Origin: Cladorhizidae sp. MBARI D1340-BT2
Taxonomy: Eukaryota > Porifera > Demospongiae > Poecilosclerida > Cladorhizidae
Assembly (NCBI GenBank): GCA_028752905.1
Contig: JAQNBH010000003.1
Coordinates: forward strand, 27,654,502 to 27,718,501
DNA length: 64,000 bases
Reading direction: 5' to 3'
Shown: one piece after another, positions 21,860 through 35,963 of the stretch
Numbering within the stretch: the stretch's first letter is position 1
Layout of the letters: each line of letters opens with the position of its first letter
Position numbers and translations under genes: made by a program
The notes under the pieces: generated by a model
The model's database searches: none
Told to the model about the DNA's origin: nothing
Seen by the model: only the letters and a program-made list of their open reading frames with translations

Positions 21860-23068
21860 CATGTTCTTGATATTTGCCCTAATTTGGTCTATATGTTTCT
21901 CATTTTCCCCCCGAAAATCTTGTTTTTTGACCGTGAAGCTCATAACTATTCTACACTTTACCCAAAAAAGATAATTTTTATATCATCGGATAGCCCTTCT
22001 AATTATCTATCTTTTGTACGTGCCAAAATTTTGAGTACTCTAAGTATTAGGAAGTTATGATGATTTGAATTGGTAAGGTTTGTGATTTTTCCTGGCGTTT
22101 TCCAGTTGCCAAAGTGGTGGCCTGCCAGTGAAAAACCACTACATTTATTGATAATCTGTTCACATTTTGCAGATAAGGGCCTTCTCTATCAGTTGACAAA
22201 ATCTGGGACTTTGGTCTTGTTAATTAGGGCAGTTATGAATTGTATTCTTACTTGATGCTAAACATGTTCTTGATATTTGCCCTAATTTGGTCTATATGTT
22301 TCTCATTTTCCTCCCGAAAATCTTGTTTTTTGACCGTGAAGCTCATAACTATTGTACACTTTACCCAAAAAAGATAATTTTTATATCATCGGATAGCCCT
22401 TCTAATTATCTATCTTTTGTACGTACCAAAATTTTGAGTACTCTAAGTATTAGCAAGTTATGGTGATTTGAAGTGGTAAGGTTTGGGATTTTTCCTGGCG
22501 TTTTCCAGTTGCCAAAGCGGTGGCCTGCCAGTGAAAAACCACTACATTTATTGATAATCTGTTCACATGTTGCAGATAAGGGCCTTCTCTATCAGTTGAC
22601 AAAATCTGGGACTTTGGTCTTGTTAATTAGGGCAGTTATGTATTGTACTCTTACTTGATGCTAAACATGTTCTTGATATTTGCCCTAATTTGGTCTATAT
22701 GTTTCTCATTTCCCCCCCGAAAATCTTGTTTTTTTGCCGTGAAGCTCATAACTTTTCTATACTTTACCCAAAAAAGATAATTTTAATATCACTGGATAGC
22801 CCTTCTAATTATCTGTCTTTTGTACGTACCAAAAGTTTGAGTACTCTAAGTATTAGCAAGTTATGGTGATTTGAAGTGGTAAGGTTTGGGATTTTTCCTG
22901 GCGTTTTCCAGTTGCCAAAGCGGTGGCCTGCCAGTGAAAAACCACTACATTTATTGATAATCTGTTCACATGTTGCAGATAAGGGCCTTCTCTATCAGTT
23001 GACAAAATCTGGGACTTTGGTCTTGTTAATTAGGGCAGTTATGAATTGTACTCTTACTTGATGCTAAA
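21860..23068 (+). repeat. Trimer higher-order repeat, unit 3 (1209 bp)
   Basis: Monomers at 21860, 22263 and 22666 repeat the order and all diagnostic sites of 19845-21053. Confidence 0.85.
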
Positions 23069-24277
23069 CATGTTCTTGATATTTGCCCTAATTTGGTCTA
23101 TATGTTTCTCATTTTCCCCCCGAAAATCTTGTTTTTTGACCGTGAAGCTCATAACTATTCTACACTTTACCCAAAAAAGATAATTTTTATATCATCGGAT
23201 AGCCCTTCTAATTATCTATCTTTTGTACGTGCCAAAATTTTGAGTACTCTAAGTATTAGGAAGTTATGATGATTTGAATTGGTAAGGTTTGTGATTTTTC
23301 CTGGCGTTTTCCAGTTGCCAAAGTGGTGGCCTGCCAGTGAAAAACCACTACATTTATTGATAATCTGTTCACATTTTGCAGATAAGGGCCTTCTCTATCA
23401 GTTGACAAAATCTGGGACTTTGGTCTTGTTAATTAGGGCAGTTATGAATTGTATTCTTACTTGATGCTAAACATGTTCTTGATATTTGCCCTAATTTGGT
23501 CTATATGTTTCTCATTTTCCTCCCGAAAATCTTGTTTTTTGACCGTGAAGCTCATAACTATTGTACACTTTACCCAAAAAAGATAATTTTTATATCATCG
23601 GATAGCCCTTCTAATTATCTATCTTTTGTACGTACCAAAATTTTGAGTACTCTAAGTATTAGCAAGTTATGGTGATTTGAAGTGGTAAGGTTTGGGATTT
23701 TTCCTGGCGTTTTCCAGTTGCCAAAGCGGTGGCCTGCCAGTGAAAAACCACTACATTTATTGATAATCTGTTCACATGTTGCAGATAAGGGCCTTCTCTA
23801 TCAGTTGACAAAATCTGGGACTTTGGTCTTGTTAATTAGGGCAGTTATGTATTGTACTCTTACTTGATGCTAAACATGTTCTTGATATTTGCCCTAATTT
23901 GGTCTATATGTTTCTCATTTCCCCCCCGAAAATCTTGTTTTTTTGCCGTGAAGCTCATAACTTTTCTATACTTTACCCAAAAAAGATAATTTTAATATCA
24001 CTGGATAGCCCTTCTAATTATCTGTCTTTTGTACGTACCAAAAGTTTGAGTACTCTAAGTATTAGCAAGTTATGGTGATTTGAAGTGGTAAGGTTTGGGA
24101 TTTTTCCTGGCGTTTTCCAGTTGCCAAAGCGGTGGCCTGCCAGTGAAAAACCACTACATTTATTGATAATCTGTTCACATGTTGCAGATAAGGGCCTTCT
24201 CTATCAGTTGACAAAATCTGGGACTTTGGTCTTGTTAATTAGGGCAGTTATGAATTGTACTCTTACTTGATGCTAAA
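23069..24277 (+). repeat. Trimer higher-order repeat, unit 4 (1209 bp)
   Basis: Monomers at 23069, 23472 and 23875 again repeat the trimer. The next monomer (24278) is the 402-bp V2 type that opens block B, so the trimer domain ends here. Confidence 0.85.
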
Positions 24278-26291
24278 CATGTTCTTGATATTTGCCCTAA
24301 TTTGGTCTATATGTTTCTCATTTCCCCCCCGAAAATCTTGTTTTTTTGCCGTGAAGCTCATAACTTTTCTATACTTTACCCAAAAAAGATATTTTAATAT
24401 CACCGGATAGCCCTTCTAATTATCTGTCTTTTGTACGTGCCAAAATTTTGAGTACTCTAAGTATTAGGAAGTTATGGTGATTTGAAGTGGTAAGGTTTGT
24501 GATTTTTCCTGGCGTTTTCCAGTTGCCAAAGCGGTGGCCTGCCAGTGAAAAACCACTACATTTATTGATAATCTGTTCACATTTTGCAGATAAGGGCCTT
24601 CTCTATCAGTTGACAAAATCTGGGACTTTGGTCTTGTTAATTAGGGCAGTTATGAATTGTACTCTTACTTGATGCTAAACATGTTCTTGATATTTGCCCT
24701 AATTTGGTCTATATGTTTCTCATTTCCCCCCCGAAAATCTTGTTTTTTGACCGTGAAGCTCATAACTATTCTACACTTTACCCAAAAAAGATAATTATTA
24801 TATCATCGGATAGCCCTTCTAATTATCTATCTTTTGTACGTGCCAAAATTTTGAGTACTCTAAGTATTAGGAAGTTATGGTGATTTGAATTGGTAAGGTT
24901 TGTGATTTTTCCTGGCGTTTTCCAGTTGCCAAAGCGGTGGCCTGCCAGTGAAAAACCACTACATTTATTGATAATCTGTTCACATTTTGCAGATAAGGGC
25001 CTTCTCTATCAGTTGACAAAATCTGGGACTTTGGTCTTGTTAATTAGGGCAGTTATGAATTGTACTCTTACTTGATGCTAAACATGTTCTTGATATTTGC
25101 CCTAATTTGGTCTATATGTTTCTCATTTCCCCCCCGAAAATCTTGTTTTTTGACCGTGAAGCTCATAACTATTCTACACTTTACCCAAAAAAGATAATTA
25201 TTATATCATCGGATAGCCCTTCTAATTATCTATCTTTTGTACGTGCCAAAATTTTGAGTACTCTAAGTATTAGGAAGTTATGGTGATTTGAATTGGTAAG
25301 GTTTGTGATTTTTCCTGGCGTTTTCCAGTTGCCAAAGCGGTGGCCTGCCAGTGAAAAACCACTACATTTATTGATAATCTGTTCACATTTTGCAGATAAG
25401 GGCCTTCTCTATCAGTTGACAAAATCTGGGACTTTGGTCTTGTTAATTAGGGCAGTTATGAATTGTACTCTTACTTGATGCTAAACATGTTCTTGATATT
25501 TGCCCTAATTTGGTCTATATGTTTCTCATTTTCCCCCCGAAAATCTTGTTTTTTGACCGTGAAGCTCATAACTATTCTACACTTTACCCAAAAAAGATAA
25601 TTTTTATATCATCGGATAGCCCTTCTAATTATCTGTCTTTTGTACTTGCCAAAATTTTGAGTACTCTAAGTATTAGCAAGTTATGGTGATTTGAAGTGGT
25701 AAGGTTTGGGATTTTTCCTGGCGTTTTCCAGTTGCCAAAGCGGTGGCCTGCCAGTGAAAAACCACTACATTTATTGATAATCTGTTCACATGTTGCAGAT
25801 AAGGGCCTTCTCTATCAGTTGACAAAATCTGGGACTTTGGTCTTGTTAATTAGGGCAGTTATGAATTGTACTCTTACTTGATGCTAAACATGTTCTTGAT
25901 ATTTGCCCTAATTTGGTCTATATGTTTCTCATTTCCCCCCCGAAAATCTTGTTTTTTTGCCGTGAAGCTCATAACTTTTCTATACTTTACCCCAAAAAGA
26001 TAATTTTAATATCTCCGGATAGCCCTTCTAATTATCTGTCTTTTGTACGTGCCAAAATTTTGAGTACTCTAAGTATTAGGAAGTTATCGTGATTTGAAGT
26101 GGTAAGGTTTGTGATTTTTCCTGGAGTTTTCCAGTTGCCAAAGCGGTGGCCTGCCAGTGAAAAACCACTACATTTATTGATAATCTGTTCACATTTTGCA
26201 GATAAGGGCCTTCTCTATCAGTTGACAAAATCTGGGACTTTGGTCTTGTTAATTAGGGCAGTTATGAATTGTACTCTTACTTGATGCTAAA
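24278..26291 (+). repeat. Five-monomer block B, version with a duplicated monomer
   Basis: The order is: 402-bp V2 (24278), two matching GATAATTATTATATC copies (24680, 25083), G copy with GTACTTGCC (25486), ATCTCCGG / TTATCGTG / CCTGGAGTT copy (25889). The adjacent pair at 24680 and 25083 is a single-monomer duplication. Confidence 0.8.
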
Positions 26292-28709
26292 CATGTTCTT
26301 GATATTTGCCCTAATTTGGTCTATATGTTTCTCATTTCCCCCCCGAAAATCTTGTTTTTTTGCCGTGAAGCTCATAACTTTTCTATACTTTACCCAAAAA
26401 AGATAATTTTAATATCGTCGGATAGCCCTTCTAATTATCTGTCTTTTGTACGTGCCAAAATTTTGAGTACTCTAAGTATTAGGAAGTTATGGTGATTTGA
26501 AGTGGTAAGGTTTGTGATTTTTCCTGGCGTTTTCCAGTTGCCAAAGCGGTGGCCTGCCAGTGAAAAACCACTACATTTATTGATAATCTGTTCACATTTT
26601 GCAGATAAGGGCCTTCTCTATCAGTTGACAAAATCTGGGACTTTGGTCTTGTTAATTAGGGCAGTTATGAATTGTACTCTTACTTGATGCTAAACATGTT
26701 CTTGATATTTGCCCTAATTTGGTCTATATGTTTCTCATTTCCCCCCCGAAAATCTTGTTTTTTGACCGTGAAGCTCATAACTATTCTACACTTTACCTAA
26801 AAAAGATAATTTTTATATTATCGGATAGCCCTTCTAATTATCTGTCTTTTGTACTTGCCAAAATTTTGAGTACTCTAAGTATTAGCAAGTTATGGTGATT
26901 TGAAGTGGTAAGGTTTGGGATTTTTCCTGGCGTTTTCCAGTTGCCAAAGCGGTGGCCTGCCAGTGAAAAACCACTACATTTATTGATAATCTGTTCACAT
27001 GTTGCAGATAAGGGCCTTCTCTATCAGTTGACAAAATCTGGGACTTTGGTCTTGTTAATTAGGGCAGTTATGAATTGTACTCTTACTTGATGCTAAACAT
27101 GTTCTTGATATTTGCCCTAATTTGGTCTATATGTTTCTCATTTCCCCCCCGAAAATCTTGTTCTTTTGCCGTGAAGCTCATAACTTTTCTATACTTTACC
27201 CAAAAAAGATAATTTTAATATCGTCGGATAGCCCTTCTAATTATCTGTCTTTTGTACGTGCCAAAATTTTGAGTACTCTAAGTATTAGGAAGTTATGGTG
27301 ATTTGAATTGGTAAGGTTTGTGATTTTTCCTGGCGTTTTCCAGTTGCCAAAGCGGTGGCCTGCCAGTGAAAAACCACTACATTTATTGATAATCTGTTCA
27401 CATTTTGCAGATAAGGGCCTTCTCTATCAGTTGACAAAATCTGGGACTTTGGTCTTGTTAATTAGGGCAGTTATGAATTGTACTCTTACTTGATGCTAAA
27501 CATGTTCTTGATATTTGCCCTAATTTGGTCTATATGTTTCTCATTTTCCCCCCGAAAATCTTGTTTTTTGACCGTGAAGCTCATAACTATTCTACACTTT
27601 ACCCAAAAAAGATAATTTTTATATCATCGGATAGCCCTTCTAATTATCTGTCTTTTGTACGTGCCAAAATTTTGAGTACTCTAAGTATTAGGAAGTTATG
27701 GTGATTTGAAGTGGTAAGGTTTGTGATTTTTCCTGGCGTTTTCCAGTTGCCAAAGCGGTGGCCTGCCAGTGAAAAACCACTACATTTATTGATAATCTGT
27801 TCACATTTTGCAGATAAGGGCCTTCTCTATCAGTTGACAAAATCTGGGACTTTGGTCTTGTTAATTAGGGCAGTTATGAATTGTACTCTTACTTGATGCT
27901 AAACATGTTCTTGATATTTGCCCTAATTTGGTCTATATGTTTCTCATTTCCCCCCCGAAAATCTTGTTTTTTGACCGTGAAGCTCATAACTATTCTACAC
28001 TTTACCCAAAAAAGATAATTTTTATATCATCGGATAGCCCTTCTAATTATCTGTCTTTTGTACTTGCCAAAATTTTGAGTACTCTAAGTATTAGCAAGTT
28101 ATGGTGATTTGAAGTGGTAAGGTTTGGGATTTTTCCTGGCGTTTTCCAGTTGCCAAAGCGGTGGCCTGCCAGTGAAAAACCACTACATTTATTGATAATC
28201 TGTTCACATGTTGCAGATAAGGGCCTTCTCTATCAGTTGACAAAATCTGGGACTTTGGTCTTGTTAATTAGGGCAGTTATGAATTGTACTCTTACTTGAT
28301 GCTAAACATGTTCTTGATATTTGCCCTAATTTGGTCTATATGTTTCTCATTTCCCCCCCGAAAATCTTGTTTTTTTGCCGTGAAGCTCATAACTTTTCTA
28401 TACTTTACCCAAAAAAGATAATTTTAATATCGTCGGATAGCCCTTCTAATTATCTGTCTTTTGTACGTGCCAAAATTTTGAGTACTCTAAGTATTAGGAA
28501 GTTATGGTGATTTGAAGTGGTAAGGTTTGTGATTTTTCCTGGCGTTTTCCAGTTGCCAAAGCGGTGGCCTGCCAGTGAAAAACCACTACATTTATTGATA
28601 ATCTGTTCACATTTTGCAGATAAGGGCCTTCTCTATCAGTTGACAAAATCTGGGACTTTGGTCTTGTTAATTAGGGCAGTTATGAATTGTACTCTTACTT
28701 GATGCTAAA
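26292..28709 (+). repeat. Transitional block: first copies with ATCGTCGG, ATTATCGG and GTTCTTTTGCC
   Basis: Six monomers introduce the variants that dominate the next 21 kb: ATATCGTCGG (26292, 27098, 28307), ACCTAAAAAAG with ATATTATCGG (26695), and GTTCTTTTGCC (27098). G copies with GTACTTGCC stand at every third position (26695, 27904). TTATCGTG / CCTGGAGTT copies are absent here and return at 32740. Confidence 0.8.
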
Positions 28710-31700
28710 CATGTTCTTGATATTTGCCCTAATTTGGTCTATATGTTTCTCATTTTCCCCCCGAAAATCTTGTTTTTTGACCGTGAAGCTCATAACTATT
28801 CTACACTTTACCTAAAAAAGATAATTTTTATATTATCGGATAGCCCTTCTAATTATCTGTCTTTTGTACTTGCCAAAATTTTGAGTACTCTAAGTATTAG
28901 CAAGTTATGGTGATTTGAAGTGGTAAGGTTTGGGATTTTTCCTGGCGTTTTCCAGTTGCCAAAGCGGTGGCCTGCCAGTGAAAAACCACTACATTTATTG
29001 ATAATCTGTTCACATGTTGCAGATAAGGGCCTTCTCTATCAGTTGACAAAATCTGGGACTTTGGTCTTGTTAATTAGGGCAGTTATGAATTGTACTCTTA
29101 CTTGATGCTAAACATGTTCTTGATATTTGCCCTAATTTGGTCTATATGTTTCTCATTTCCCCCCCGAAAATCTTGTTCTTTTGCCGTGAAGCTCATAACT
29201 TTTCTATACTTTACCCAAAAAAGATAATTTTAATATCGTCGGATAGCCCTTCTAATTATCTGTCTTTTGTACGTGCCAAAATTTTGAGTACTCTAAGTAT
29301 TAGGAAGTTATGGTGATTTGAAGTGGTAAGGTTTGTGATTTTTCCTGGCGTTTTCCAGTTGCCAAAGCGGTGGCCTGCCAGTGAAAAACCACTACATTTA
29401 TTGATAATCTGTTCACATTTTGCAGATAAGGGCCTTCTCTATCAGTTGACAAAATCTGGGACTTTGGTCTTGTTAATTAGGGCAGTTATGAATTGTACTC
29501 TTACTTGATGCTAAACATGTTCTTGATATTTGCCCTAATTTGGTCTATATGTTTCTCATTTCCCCCCCGAAAATCTTGTTTTTTGACCGTGAAGCTCATA
29601 ACTATTCTACACTTTACCCCAAAAAGATAATTTTTATATCATCGGATAGCCCTTCTAATTATCTATCTTTTGTACGTGCCAAAATTTTGAGTACTCTAAG
29701 TATTAGGAAGTTATGGTGATTTGAATTGGTAAGGTTTGTGATTTTTCCTGGCGTTTTCCAGTTGCCAAAGCGGTGGCCTGCCAGTGAAAAACCACTACAT
29801 TTATTGATAATCTGTTCACATTTTTCAGATAAGGGCCTTCTCTATCAGTTGACAAAATCTGGGACTTTGGTCTTGTTAATTAGGGCAGTTATGAATTGTA
29901 CTCTTACTTGATGCTAAACATGTTCTTGATATTTGCCCTAATTTGGTCTATATGTTTCTCATTTCCCCCCCGAAAATCTTGTTCTTTTGCCGTGAAGCTC
30001 ATAACTTTTCTATACTTTACCCAAAAAAGATAATTTTAATATCGTCGGATAGCCCTTCTAATTATCTGTCTTTTGTACGTGCCAAAATTTTGAGTACTCT
30101 AAGTATTAGGAAGTTATGGTGATTTGAATTGGTAAGGTTTGTGATTTTTCCTGGCGTTTTCCAGTTGCCAAAGCGGTGGCCTGCCAGTGAAAAACCACTA
30201 CATTTATTGATAATCTGTTCACATTTTGCAGATAAGGGCCTTCTCTATCAGTTGACAAAATCTGGGACTTTGGTCTTGTTAATTAGGGCAGTTATGAATT
30301 GTACTCTTACTTGATGCTAAACATGTTCTTGATATTTGCCCTAATTTGGTCTATATGTTTCTCATTTCCCCCCCGAAAATCTTGTTTTTTTGCCGTGAAG
30401 CTCATAACTTTTCTATACTTTACCCAAAAAAGATAATTTTAATATCGTCGGATAGCCCTTCTAATTATCTGTCTTTTGTACGTGCCAAAATTTTGAGTAC
30501 TCTAAGTATTAGGAAGTTATGGTGATTTGAAGTGGTAAGGTTTGTGATTTTTCCTGGCGTTTTCCAGTTGCCAAAGCGGTGGCCTGCCAGTGAAAAACCA
30601 CTACATTTATTGATAATCTGTTCACATTTTGCAGATAAGGGCCTTCTCTATCAGTTGACAAAATCTGGGACTTTGGTCTTGTTAATTAGGGCAGTTATGA
30701 ATTGTACTCTTACTTGATGCTAAACATGTTCTTGATATTTGCCCTAATTTGGTCTATATGTTTCTCATTTTCCCCCCGAAAATCTTGTTTTTTGACCGTG
30801 AAGCTCATAACTATTCTACACTTTACCTAAAAAAGATAATTTTTATATTATCGGATAGCCCTTCTAATTATCTGTCTTTTGTACTTGCCAAAATTTTGAG
30901 TACTCTAAGTATTAGCAAGTTATGGTGATTTGAAGTGGTAAGGTTTGGGATTTTTCCTGGCGTTTTCCAGTTGCCAAAGCGGTGGCCTGCCAGTGAAAAA
31001 CCACTACATTTATTGATAATCTGTTCACATGTTGCAGATAAGGGCCTTCTCTATCAGTTGACAAAATCTGGGACTTTGGTCTTGTTAATTAGGGCAGTTA
31101 TGAATTGTACTCTTACTTGATGCTAAACATGTTCTTGATATTTGCCCTAATTTGGTCTATATGTTTCTCATTTCCCCCCCGAAAATCTTGTTCTTTTGCC
31201 GTGAAGCTCATAACTTTTCTATACTTTACCCAAAAAAGATAATTTTAATATCGTCGGATAGCCCTTCTAATTATCTGTCTTTTGTACGTGCCAAAATTTT
31301 GAGTACTCTAAGTATTAGGAAGTTATGGTGATTTGAAGTGGTAAGGTTTGTGATTTTTCCTGGCGTTTTCCAGTTGCCAAAGCGGTGGCCTGCCAGTGAA
31401 AAACCACTACATTTATTGATAATCTGTTCACATTTTGCAGATAAGGGCCTTCTCTATCAGTTGACAAAATCTGGGACTTTGGTCTTGTTAATTAGGGCAG
31501 TTATGAATTGTACTCTTACTTGATGCTAAACATGTTCTTGATATTTGCCCTAATTTGGTCTATATGTTTCTCATTTCCCCCCCGAAAATCTTGTTTTTTG
31601 ACCGTGAAGCTCATAACTATTCTACACTTTACCCAAAAAAGATAATTTTTATATCATCGGATAGCCCTTCTAATTATCTATCTTTTGTACGTGCCAAAAT

Positions 31701-34700
31701 TTTGAGTACTCTAAGTATTAGGAAGTTATGGTGATTTGAATTGGTAAGGTTTGTGATTTTTCCTGGCGTTTTCCAGTTGCCAAAGCGGTGGCCTGCCAGT
31801 GAAAAACCACTACATTTATTGATAATCTGTTCACATTTTTCAGATAAGGGCCTTCTCTATCAGTTGACAAAATCTGGGACTTTGGTCTTGTTAATTAGGG
31901 CAGTTATGAATTGTACTCTTACTTGATGCTAAACATGTTCTTGATATTTGCCCTAATTTGGTCTATATGTTTCTCATTTCCCCCCCGAAAATCTTGTTCT
32001 TTTGCCGTGAAGCTCATAACTTTTCTATACTTTACCCAAAAAAGATAATTTTAATATCGTCGGATAGCCCTTCTAATTATCTGTCTTTTGTACGTGCCAA
32101 AATTTTGAGTACTCTAAGTATTAGGAAGTTATGGTGATTTGAAGTGGTAAGGTTTGTGATTTTTCCTGGCGTTTTCCAGTTGCCAAAGCGGTGGCCTGCC
32201 AGTGAAAAACCACTACATTTATTGATAATCTGTTCACATTTTGCAGATAAGGGCCTTCTCTATCAGTTGACAAAATCTGGGACTTTGGTCTTGTTAATTA
32301 GGGCAGTTATGAATTGTACTCTTACTTGATGCTAAACATGTTCTTGATATTTGCCCTAATTTGGTCTATATGTTTCTCATTTTCCCCCCGAAAATCTTGT
32401 TTTTTGACCGTGAAGCTCATAACTATTCTACACTTTACCCCAAAAAGATAATTTTTATATCATCGGATAGCCCTTCTAATTATCTGTCTTTTGTACTTGC
32501 CAAAATTTTGAGTACTCTAAGTATTAGCAAGTTATGGTGATTTGAAGTGGTAAGGTTTGGGATTTTTCCTGGCGTTTTCCAGTTGCCAAAGCGGTGGCCT
32601 GCCAGTGAAAAACCACTACATTTATTGATAATCTGTTCACATGTTGCAGATAAGGGCCTTCTCTATCAGTTGACAAAATCTGGGACTTTGGTCTTGTTAA
32701 TTAGGGCAGTTATGAATTGTACTCTTACTTGATGCTAAACATGTTCTTGATATTTGCCCTAATTTGGTCTATATGTTTCTCATTTCCCCCCCGAAAATCT
32801 TGTTTTTTTGCCGTGAAGCTCATAACTTTTCTATACTTTACCCCAAAAAGATAATTTTAATATCACCGGATAGCCCTTCTAATTATCTGTCTTTTGTACG
32901 TGCCAAAATTTTGAGTACTCTAAGTATTAGGAAGTTATCGTGATTTGAAGTGGTAAGGTTTGTGATTTTTCCTGGAGTTTTCCAGTTGCCAAAGCGGTGG
33001 CCTGCCAGTGAAAAACCACTACATTTATTGATAATCTGTTCACATTTTGCAGATAAGGGCCTTCTCTATCAGTTGACAAAATCTGGGACTTTGGTCTTGT
33101 TAATTAGGGCAGTTATGAATTGTACTCTTACTTGATGCTAAACATGTTCTTGATATTTGCCCTAATTTGGTCTATATGTTTCTCATTTTCCCCCCGAAAA
33201 TCTTGTTTTTTGACCGTGAAGCTCATAACTATTCTACACTTTACCCAAAAAAGATAATTTTTATATCATCGTATAGCTCTTCTAATTATCTATCTTTTGT
33301 ACGTGCCAAAATTTTGAGTACTCTAAGTATTAGGAAGTTATGGTGATTTGAATTGGTAAGGTTTGTGATTTTTCCTGGCGTTTTCCAGTTGCCAAAGCGG
33401 TGGCCTGCCAGTGAAAAACCACTACATTTATTGATAATCTGTTCACATTTTGCAGATAAGGGCCTTCTCTATCAGTTGACAAAATCTGGGACTTTGGTCT
33501 TGTTAATTAGGGCAGTTATGAATTGTACTCTTACTTGATGCTAAACATGTTCTTGATATTTGCCCTAATTTGGTCTATATGTTTCTCATTTTCCCCCCGA
33601 AAATCTTGTTTTTTGACCGTGAAGCTCATAACTATTCTACACTTTACCTAAAAAAGATAATTTTTATATCATCGGATAGCCCTTCTAATTATCTGTCTTT
33701 TGTACTTGCCAAAATTTTGAGTACTCTAAGTATTAGCAAGTTATGATGATTTGAAGTGGTAAGGTTTGGGATTTTTCCTGGCGTTTTCCAGTTGCCAAAG
33801 CGGTGGCCTGCCAGTGAAAAACCACTACATTTATTGATAATCTGTTCACATGTTGCAGATAAGGGCCTTCTCTATCAGTTGACAAAATCTGGGACTTTGG
33901 TCTTGTTAATTAGGGCAGTTATGAATTGTACTCTTACTTGATGCTAAACATGTTCTTGATATTTGCCCTAATTTGGTCTATATGTTTCTCATTTCCCCCC
34001 CGAAAATCTTGTTTTTTTGCCGTGAAGCTCATAACTTTTCTATACTTTACCCAAAAAAGATAATTTTAATATCGTCGGATAGCCCTTCTAATTATCTGTC
34101 TTTTGTACGTGCCAAAATTTTGAGTACTCTAAGTATTAGGAAGTTATGGCGATTTGAAGTGGTAAGGTTTGTGATTTTTCCTGGCGTTTTCCAGTTGCCA
34201 AAGCGGTGGCCTGCCAGTGAAAAACCACTACATTTATTGATAATCTGTTCACATTTTGCAGATAAGGGCCTTCTCTATCAGTTGACAAAATCTGGGACTT
34301 TGGTCTTGTTAATTAGGGCAGTTATGAATTGTACTCTTACTTGATGCTAAACATGTTCTTGATATTTGCCCTAATTTGGTCTATATGTTTCTCATTTTCC
34401 CCCCGAAAATCTTGTTTTTTGACCGTGAAGCTCATAACTATTCTACACTTTACCTAAAAAAGATAATTTTTATATTATCGGATAGCCCTTCTAATTATCT
34501 GTCTTTTGTACTTGCCAAAATTTTGAGTACTCTAAGTATTAGCAAGTTATGGTGATTTGAAGTGGTAAGGTTTGGGATTTTTCCTGGCGTTTTCCAGTTG
34601 CCAAAGCGGTGGCCTGCCAGTGAAAAACCACTACATTTATTGATAATCTGTTCACATGTTGCAGATAAGGGCCTTCTCTATCAGTTGACAAAATCTGGGA

Positions 34701-35963
34701 CTTTGGTCTTGTTAATTAGGGCAGTTATGAATTGTACTCTTACTTGATGCTAAACATGTTCTTGATATTTGCCCTAATTTGGTCTATATGTTTCTCATTT
34801 CCCCCCCGAAAATCTTGTTCTTTTGCCGTGAAGCTCATAACTTTTCTATACTTTACCCAAAAAAGATAATTTTAATATCGTCGGATAGCCCTTCTAATTA
34901 TCTGTCTTTTGTACGTGCCAAAATTTTGAGTACTCTAAGTATTAGGAAGTTATGGTGATTTGAAGTGGTAAGGTTTGTGATTTTTCCTGGCGTTTTCCAG
35001 TTGCCAAAGCGGTGGCCTGCCAGTGAAAAACCACTACATTTATTGATAATCTGTTCACATTTTGCAGATAAGGGCCTTCTCTATCAGTTGACAAAATCTG
35101 GGACTTTGGTCTTGTTAATTAGGGCAGTTATGAATTGTACTCTTACTTGATGCTAAACATGTTCTTGATATTTGCCCTAATTTGGTCTATATGTTTCTCA
35201 TTTCCCCCCCGAAAATCTTGTTTTTTGACCGTGAAGCTCATAACTATTCTACACTTTACCCAAAAAAGATAATTTTTATATCATCGGATAGCCCTTCTAA
35301 TTATCTATCTTTTGTACGTGCCAAAATTTTGAGTACTCTAAGTATTAGGAAGTTATGGTGATTTGAATTGGTAAGGTTTGTGATTTTTCCTGGCGTTTTC
35401 CAGTTGCCAAAGCGGTGGCCTGCCAGTGAAAAACCACTACATTTATTGATAATCTGTTCACATTTTTCAGATAAGGGCCTTCTCTATCAGTTGACAAAAT
35501 CTGGGACTTTGGTCTTGTTAATTAGGGCAGTTATGAATTGTACTCTTACTTGATGCTAAACATGTTCTTGATATTTGCCCTAATTTGGTCTATATGTTTC
35601 TCATTTCCCCCCCGAAAATCTTGTTCTTTTGCCGTGAAGCTCATAACTTTTCTATACTTTACCCAAAAAAGATAATTTTAATATCGTCGGATAGCCCTTC
35701 TAATTATCTGTCTTTTGTACGTGCCAAAATTTTGAGTACTCTAAGTATTAGGAAGTTATGGTGATTTGAATTGGTAAGGTTTGTGATTTTTCCTGGCGTT
35801 TTCCAGTTGCCAAAGCGGTGGCCTGCCAGTGAAAAACCACTACATTTATTGATAATCTGTTCACATTTTGCAGATAAGGGCCTTCTCTATCAGTTGACAA
35901 AATCTGGGACTTTGGTCTTGTTAATTAGGGCAGTTATGAATTGTACTCTTACTTGATGCTAAA
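28710..35963 (+). repeat. Large block C, first copy (18 monomers, 7254 bp)
   Basis: The order of variants in this block recurs 22 monomers (8866 bp) later at 37576-44829. Rare markers align at that offset: CCTGGAGTT with TTATCGTG at 32740 and 41606, ATCGTATAGCTC at 33143 and 42009, TTATGATG G copies at 33546 and 42412, TTATGGCG at 33949 and 42815, CACATTTTTC copies at 29516, 31531 and 35158 with partners at 38382, 40397 and 44024. The match is not perfect: the copies at 29516 and 32337 have ACCCCAAAAAG while their partners have ACCCAAAAAAG. Confidence 0.85.

Noticed and set aside
33973..34344. 123-codon frame, also at 37197, 42839 and 47272
   Set aside because: It arises only because TTATGGTG became TTATGGCG, which removes the TGA stop in these four related monomers. 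It marks shared descent of the copies, not a gene.
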